From contig DATJHO010000015.1 of assembly GCA_035493835.1 (NCBI GenBank), positions 1 through 36,439 on the forward strand: a stretch of DNA of 36,439 bases. Reading direction: 5' to 3'. A program made the position numbers and the translations under genes. The number at the start of each line of letters is the position of its first letter. Positions within the stretch are counted from its first letter, which is position 1. Positions 32,654-36,439 of the stretch are shown here, piece after piece. A model generated the notes under the pieces. The model saw only the letters and a program-made list of their open reading frames with translations. It did not search any database and was not told the origin of the DNA. This stretch comes from DASZTU01 sp035493835. GTDB lineage: Bacteria; Pseudomonadota; Alphaproteobacteria; Rhizobiales; Devosiaceae.

Positions 32654-33463
32654 ATGTCTCCGATAGCGACAGCCGGTTTTCGCCCGGATTTCGATTCGGT
32701 GGCCTTGTTCAGCGATTTTGATGGAACGCTGGTCGATCTGGCCCCCACTCCCGAAAGCATCCTAGTTCCGCAGGGGCTTGGCCGCCTTCTCGGCTTGCTT
32801 GCCAGCAGCCTCGAGGGTGCGTTCGCCATCATTACCGGGCGGCCGATTGCGGATGTCGCAGGCTTTCTGGCGCCGGCCCGATTCGCTATTGCCGGCGCGC
32901 ATGGGGCCGAGCGCCAGCATGCCGACGGGCGCTATGAGGGGCCGCCGGCGGAAATCGTCGCGGCGTGCGAGGCGATCGCGGCAAGCCTCGACGCCTTGCA
33001 CGCTAGGGAGCCGCGGATTCTGGTGGAAAAGAAACCGGGAGCCGTCGCCCTGCACTACCGGCTGGCCCCGGAACTGGAAACGGCCTGCCGCGCTGCCATC
33101 GCTGCAGCCATCCACCCCTTTCCCGAGTTTTCCCTGATCGCCGGCAAGATGGTGTTCGAGGCCCGGCCGCGCGGCATCGGCAAGGGCGAGGCCGTCCGCC
33201 AATTTTTGGCCGAGCCGCCATTCGTAGGCCGGTGGCCGCTGTTTATTGGCGACGATACCACCGACGAGGACGGCTTCGTCGCCGCTCAAGAACTGGGCGG
33301 CCTGGGGATCAAGGTCGGCGCTGGGGAGAGCGCGGCGCGGTTGCGCTTACCCGACACCCACTCTGTGCGAGCGTTGCTCGTCGAGCTTGCCGCAGGCCGG
33401 AACGAAGAGGTCAAAGCGAGGCTTTCAGCCCCGCAAGTATTTTTGTGGAGCGACCGCCTATGA
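32654..33463 (+). CDS. otsB: Trehalose-6-phosphate phosphatase
   Basis: A 269-residue HAD-superfamily phosphatase that converts trehalose 6-phosphate to trehalose. The HAD nucleophile motif is DFDGTLVD (21-28; D21 and D23). The second motif is ITGRPIADV (about 60-68). The third region holds K at about 174-178 (GIGKGEAVRQF), and motif IV is GDDTTDEDGF. Length is normal for bacterial OtsB. Its stop overlaps the otsA start by 4 bp (ATGA), so the two are translationally coupled. Trehalose serves in osmotic and drying tolerance. The ribosome binding site before ATG 32654 is weak. Confidence 0.95.
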   Translation: MSPIATAGFRPDFDSVALFSDFDGTLVDLAPTPESILVPQGLGRLLGLLASSLEGAFAIITGRPIADVAGFLAPARFAIAGAHGAERQHADGRYEGPPAEIVAACEAIAASLDALHAREPRILVEKKPGAVALHYRLAPELETACRAAIAAAIHPFPEFSLIAGKMVFEARPRGIGKGEAVRQFLAEPPFVGRWPLFIGDDTTDEDGFVAAQELGGLGIKVGAGESAARLRLPDTHSVRALLVELAAGRNEEVKARLSAPQVFLWSDRL

Positions 33464-34899
33464 GTCGACTTGTCATTGTTTCCAACCGCACTCCCACGGC
33501 CGGCCCTGCCGCCGGGGGGCTGGCGGTCGCGCTCAAGAAGCCGCTTTCGGAACGCAGTGGATTCTGGTTCGGCTGGTCGGGCAAGCTGGTCGACCAGCCC
33601 TCGGCCGAGCCTCGCTTCAGCGATGTCAATGGCGTCGACGTGGGCGTGATCGACCTGACCAAGGACGACTACGACTCATATTACGCCGGCTATGCCAATT
33701 CGATCCTGTGGCCCGCCTTCCACCAACGGCTCGATCTCGCCAATATCGATAGCCGCTGGTACGAGGGCTATCGGCGCGTCAACACGCAATTCGCCCGCGC
33801 GCTAAAGCCCCTGCTCCGACCCGACGACCTGATCTGGGTGCACGATTACCACCTTATCCCGTTCGGCTCGGAATTGAGGGCGCTGGGTGTGAAGAACCGG
33901 ATCGGGTTCTACCTTCATATCCCGTTCCCGACGGCCGATGGCTTGCAGGCCATCCCCCATCAGGCCGAACTGATGCGGGATCTTGCGCGCTACGACCTGA
34001 TTGGCCTCCAGGCCGAACGGGACCTCGCCGAATTCCGCACCGGGATGGGGCGCGATCTTGCCCCCGCGCTCGAGGGCGTCGACCGACCGGCCGCCGAATT
34101 CTCCAACAGCCAGGTCGCGGTCTTTCCGATCGGTTCGGACCCCGCCTCCTTCGCCCGACTGGCGCGTGGCGCCGCGGCACGCAAGATGATCAAGCGCATG
34201 CAATCGAGCCTGAACGGCCAGGCGCTGATCCTGGGGGTCGACCGGCTGGACTATTCCAAGGGTTTGCCGCAGCGCGTCGAAGCCTATGAGAATCTCCTCG
34301 CCAACAATCCGCAATTTCACCGCGGCGTGCATTTCCTGCAGGTCGCGCCGCCCTCGCGCGACAGCATCAAGGAGTACCGCGACATCAGCGAGACGCTCGA
34401 TGCCGTGGTCGGGCGCGTCATGGGGCGGTTTTCGGAACCGGACTGGCAGCCGCTGACCTATGTCAAGCGCGCCTATAGCCAGGCCAGCCTTGCCGGGCTT
34501 TATCGGTTGGCGCGGGTGGGTCTGGTTACCCCGCTCCGTGACGGGATGAACCTGGTGGCGCACGAATATGTCGCCTCGCAGGATCCACACGATCCGGGCG
34601 TGCTGGTGCTCTCGCATTTTGCCGGGGCGGCGGAGATTTTTCAGGACGCGCTGCGGGTCAATCCTTTCGATGCGGAGGAGACTGCCCAGGCCATGCGGCT
34701 GGCGCTGACGATGCCGCTCGATGAACGCCTGGCGCGATGGAAGAGCCTGCTCGCCGTGGCCGAAAACTATAGCGTCGACAAATGGGCCGATCGCTTCATC
34801 GCGGCGCTTTCGGCTGGATCGGGCGGAGGCGGGGACGAGTTGGCGGGGGCGGTGAGGGCAGAATCGGCCACAGGTCCTTCGCCCGATGCGCTGACCTGA
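33460..34899 (+). CDS. otsA: Trehalose-6-phosphate synthase (GT20)
   Basis: A 479-residue glycosyltransferase family 20 enzyme that joins UDP-glucose and glucose 6-phosphate. Visible residues are R10 in IVSNRTP, the glycine pair in AAGGLAVALKK (17-27), WFGWSG (36-41), VHDYHLIPFG (127-136), GVDRLDYSKG (about 264-273) and TPLRDGMNLVAHEY near 350, all typical of OtsA. The last 25 residues are low-complexity (glycine, alanine, serine), as often seen at the tail. ATG 33460 overlaps the otsB stop, with GGAG before it. The frame is open further upstream within otsB but that is not coding. Confidence 0.96.
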   Translation: MSRLVIVSNRTPTAGPAAGGLAVALKKPLSERSGFWFGWSGKLVDQPSAEPRFSDVNGVDVGVIDLTKDDYDSYYAGYANSILWPAFHQRLDLANIDSRWYEGYRRVNTQFARALKPLLRPDDLIWVHDYHLIPFGSELRALGVKNRIGFYLHIPFPTADGLQAIPHQAELMRDLARYDLIGLQAERDLAEFRTGMGRDLAPALEGVDRPAAEFSNSQVAVFPIGSDPASFARLARGAAARKMIKRMQSSLNGQALILGVDRLDYSKGLPQRVEAYENLLANNPQFHRGVHFLQVAPPSRDSIKEYRDISETLDAVVGRVMGRFSEPDWQPLTYVKRAYSQASLAGLYRLARVGLVTPLRDGMNLVAHEYVASQDPHDPGVLVLSHFAGAAEIFQDALRVNPFDAEETAQAMRLALTMPLDERLARWKSLLAVAENYSVDKWADRFIAALSAGSGGGGDELAGAVRAESATGPSPDALT

Positions 34900-35218
34900 T
34901 CTTGACGCGCGACTCGGCCTTACTTGATCGACAGCAACAAACCATTGCCGACCCGCCGTGCTAAATCGAATTGCTTAGCAACTGCGCATGATGGATTTGA
35001 TTAAATGCTTTGCCGTCGGTCTGCTCACCGCAACTCGATGGCGGGTCGCTCGGGTTCTGCCCCCAAACGTCGAGCCCGGGCGGCCCTCATCCCTTCAGCA
35101 GGTCGCTTGGTGCCTTATGGGCCCCCGAGACAGCGAAAAATTCCCGAAAGCATGATAGGATCAGGGTCTTGGGCCTTCCCAGCGGGATTTTTTGCCAGTG
35201 GGATTCTTGCGAGGAGTT
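34900..35218. other. 319-bp gap upstream of sixA; one inverted repeat, no gene seen
   Basis: No supported gene lies here. TGCTAA (34959-34964) and TTAGCA (34975-34980) form a 6-bp inverted repeat around 10 bases, about 60 bp after otsA. It is followed by an AT-richer patch (TTTGATTAAATGC), where a promoter for the phosphatase gene could lie. Open frames in the gap have no ribosome binding site and unusual composition. Confidence 0.4.
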
Positions 35219-35731
35219 ATGACGGTGCGTCGGCTCATTCTGCTTCGCCACGCTAAATCGGATCGGCCCCCGGGGGTCGCCGACGAGGATCGGCCGCTAG
35301 CCGAAAAGGGGCGGCAAGCGAGCGAAGTCGCGGGCCGGTTCATGGCCGAGAAAGGCCTGATCCCGGAATTCGCTCTGGTATCGCCGAGCCGCCGAACTCG
35401 CGAGACTTTCGAATTGCTCCGCGCCGCCGCCGGGCACGACATTTCCAGCCATGAGGAGCGCCGGATCTATGACGGGGGCACGCGCGGCATACTCGAGACG
35501 ATCAGGCAGACCGGTGACGGCATCGGCTCGCTGCTCGTGGTCGGACACAATCCCGGCATCCACCAATTGGCGCTCGCCCTTGTCGACGACGGCGAGACGA
35601 ACGCGCTGGCGCGCCTGCGCGACGGGTTTCCTACCGCCGCCCTCGCAGTGATCGATTTTCCCGTCAGCCGCTGGATCGAAGTCGCCGAACAGGGCGGCAC
35701 GCTGGAGCGCTTCGAGAGGCCGGCAAAATAG
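35219..35731 (+). CDS. sixA: SixA-like histidine phosphatase
   Basis: A 170-residue histidine-phosphatase (phosphoglycerate-mutase fold) protein of the SixA group, which removes phosphate from phosphohistidine in signalling proteins. The catalytic RHG-like motif is LLRHAKSD with H11; further residues are R58/R61 (SPSRRTRET) and H110 (VVGHNPG). There are two start options. ATG 35219 has GAGGAG only 2 nt upstream; GTG 35225 is spaced 8 nt from it and gives the family-typical RRLILLRHAKS start. It is convergent with the ABC ATPase gene, 12 bp apart. The physiological target is unknown. Confidence 0.88.
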   Translation: MTVRRLILLRHAKSDRPPGVADEDRPLAEKGRQASEVAGRFMAEKGLIPEFALVSPSRRTRETFELLRAAAGHDISSHEERRIYDGGTRGILETIRQTGDGIGSLLVVGHNPGIHQLALALVDDGETNALARLRDGFPTAALAVIDFPVSRWIEVAEQGGTLERFERPAK

Positions 35732-35743
35732 GCACCGACCGGC

Positions 35744-36439
35744 TCAGGCCATGCGGGCCACCAGGTGCCCCTGTCCGAGATCGGTATATTCGAGTGCCGG
35801 CGGCGCGAAATCGATTTCGTGCACCGGGCTCGGCAATTCGCCCTGATAGGGCACGTAACCGCGTCGCTTGAGCGTCGGGTCGGGCACCGGTACGGCCGAG
35901 AGCAGCCCCCTGGTATAGGCGTGCTGCGGATTCTCCAGCACCTGCGCGCGCGTTCCGGTCTCGACGATCCGGCCCATATACATCACGGCGATGCGGTGGC
36001 TGATCTGCTCGACCACCGCCATGTCGTGGGAAATGAACAGATAAGCGATGCCGGTTTCGTTCTGGATGTCCTGCAGCAGGTCGAGCACCTGTGACTGGAT
36101 GGAAACATCGAGTGCCGAAACGCTTTCGTCGGCAATGATCGCCTTGGGCGACAGCGACAGGGCGCGGGCGATGCAGATGCGCTGGCGCTGGCCGCCGGAG
36201 AATTCGTGCGGATAGCGGCTCATCAGGTCGCGGGAAAGGCCGACCCGTTCGAACAGATATTCGACGCGGTCCTTGAGTTCGCTGCCCTTGGCAAGGCCGT
36301 GGATGAGGAGCGGCTCGCCCACCAGTTCGCCGACCCGCATACGTGGATCGAGCGAGGCATAAGGGTCCTGGAACACCATCTGCACGTCGCGCAGGATCGG
36401 CTTCATCGAGTGGCGCGTGAGCCCGCCCGAATGACGGCC
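35744..36439 (-). CDS. Peptide-type ABC transporter ATP-binding protein (DppF-like, N-terminal part outside window)
   Basis: The C-terminal 231 codons of an Opp/Dpp-type ATPase; the frame continues past the right edge. Seen are the Q-loop MVFQDPYASLDPRMRV, signature FSGGQRQR, Walker B AIIADE, the D-loop SALDVS and the switch histidine in LFISHDMAVV. The C-terminal oligopeptide-type extension is NPQHAYTRGLLSAVPVPDP (about 50 residues from the end). Walker A lies outside the window. Walker B ends ADESVSALD, where DEPxSALD is usual, so the proline is replaced by S. It is probably the last gene of a peptide or oligosaccharide importer operon continuing to the right. Confidence 0.92.
   Translation of the reverse strand, partial: GRHSGGLTRHSMKPILRDVQMVFQDPYASLDPRMRVGELVGEPLLIHGLAKGSELKDRVEYLFERVGLSRDLMSRYPHEFSGGQRQRICIARALSLSPKAIIADESVSALDVSIQSQVLDLLQDIQNETGIAYLFISHDMAVVEQISHRIAVMYMGRIVETGTRAQVLENPQHAYTRGLLSAVPVPDPTLKRRGYVPYQGELPSPVHEIDFAPPALEYTDLGQGHLVARMA

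Noticed and set aside
35005..35256. A coding frame in the gap upstream of sixA
   Set aside because: There is no ribosome binding site, the composition is unlike the neighbours, and it overlaps the sixA start in another frame.

Overview
The window looks like chromosome of a GC-rich alphaproteobacterium of the Hyphomicrobiales (Rhizobiales), plausibly close to Devosia. This is inferred from gene content and style: an agp/melA-type alpha-galactoside locus like that of Sinorhizobium, many sugar ABC transporters, enolase-superfamily sugar-acid dehydratases, and intergenic repeats built on CCGGGCTTGACCCGG and AGAGCATGATCC cores of the kind common in that order. I see no rRNA, tRNA, CRISPR, transposase or integrase. 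The window is a string of catabolic modules separated by short palindromic repeats.

Layout. 1-3086: a divergent LysR regulator (cut by the left edge), an MFS anion symporter and a mandelate-racemase-like enolase-superfamily enzyme, probably a sugar-acid uptake and catabolism unit. 3119-6823 (minus): AEC-family transporter, D-2-hydroxyacid dehydrogenase and GH13 alpha-glucosidase. 6996-10082: glpD and glpK. 10238-11210: a CAP-domain lipoprotein and an orphan Phd/XRE-type regulator. 11474-18913 (minus): solute-binding protein, two Opp/Dpp-type permeases, a double ATPase and a GH4 alpha-galactosidase, with a divergent AraC regulator at 19124-19993; this matches the agpT/agpA/melA alpha-galactoside system known from Sinorhizobium meliloti.

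20129-20356 encodes a small membrane protein. 20718-23902 holds three enzymes of the non-phosphorylating L-fucose pathway: L-fuconolactonase, L-fuconate dehydratase and a DHRS6-like dehydrogenase. 24216-25637 encodes an orphan DUF2793/beta-helix protein resembling a phage or gene-transfer-agent tail fibre. A 58-codon gene with an ideal ribosome binding site and an intrinsic terminator lies at 25743-25919 on the minus strand. 26191-32376 is a sugar ABC importer without an ATPase, a LacI regulator and a GH127 beta-L-arabinofuranosidase-like enzyme. 32654-34899 is otsB-otsA (trehalose synthesis), 35219-35731 a SixA-like phosphatase, and 35744 to the right edge (minus) the C-terminal part of a peptide-type ABC ATPase.

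Taken together, the genes import and break down plant-type oligosaccharides and sugar acids (alpha-glucosides, alpha-galactosides, L-fucose, arabinofuranosides, glycerol), with local regulators of four families (LysR, AraC, LacI, XRE). The least explained items are the 58-codon gene, the orphan tail-fibre-like gene beside it, and the repeat hairpins placed between cistrons.
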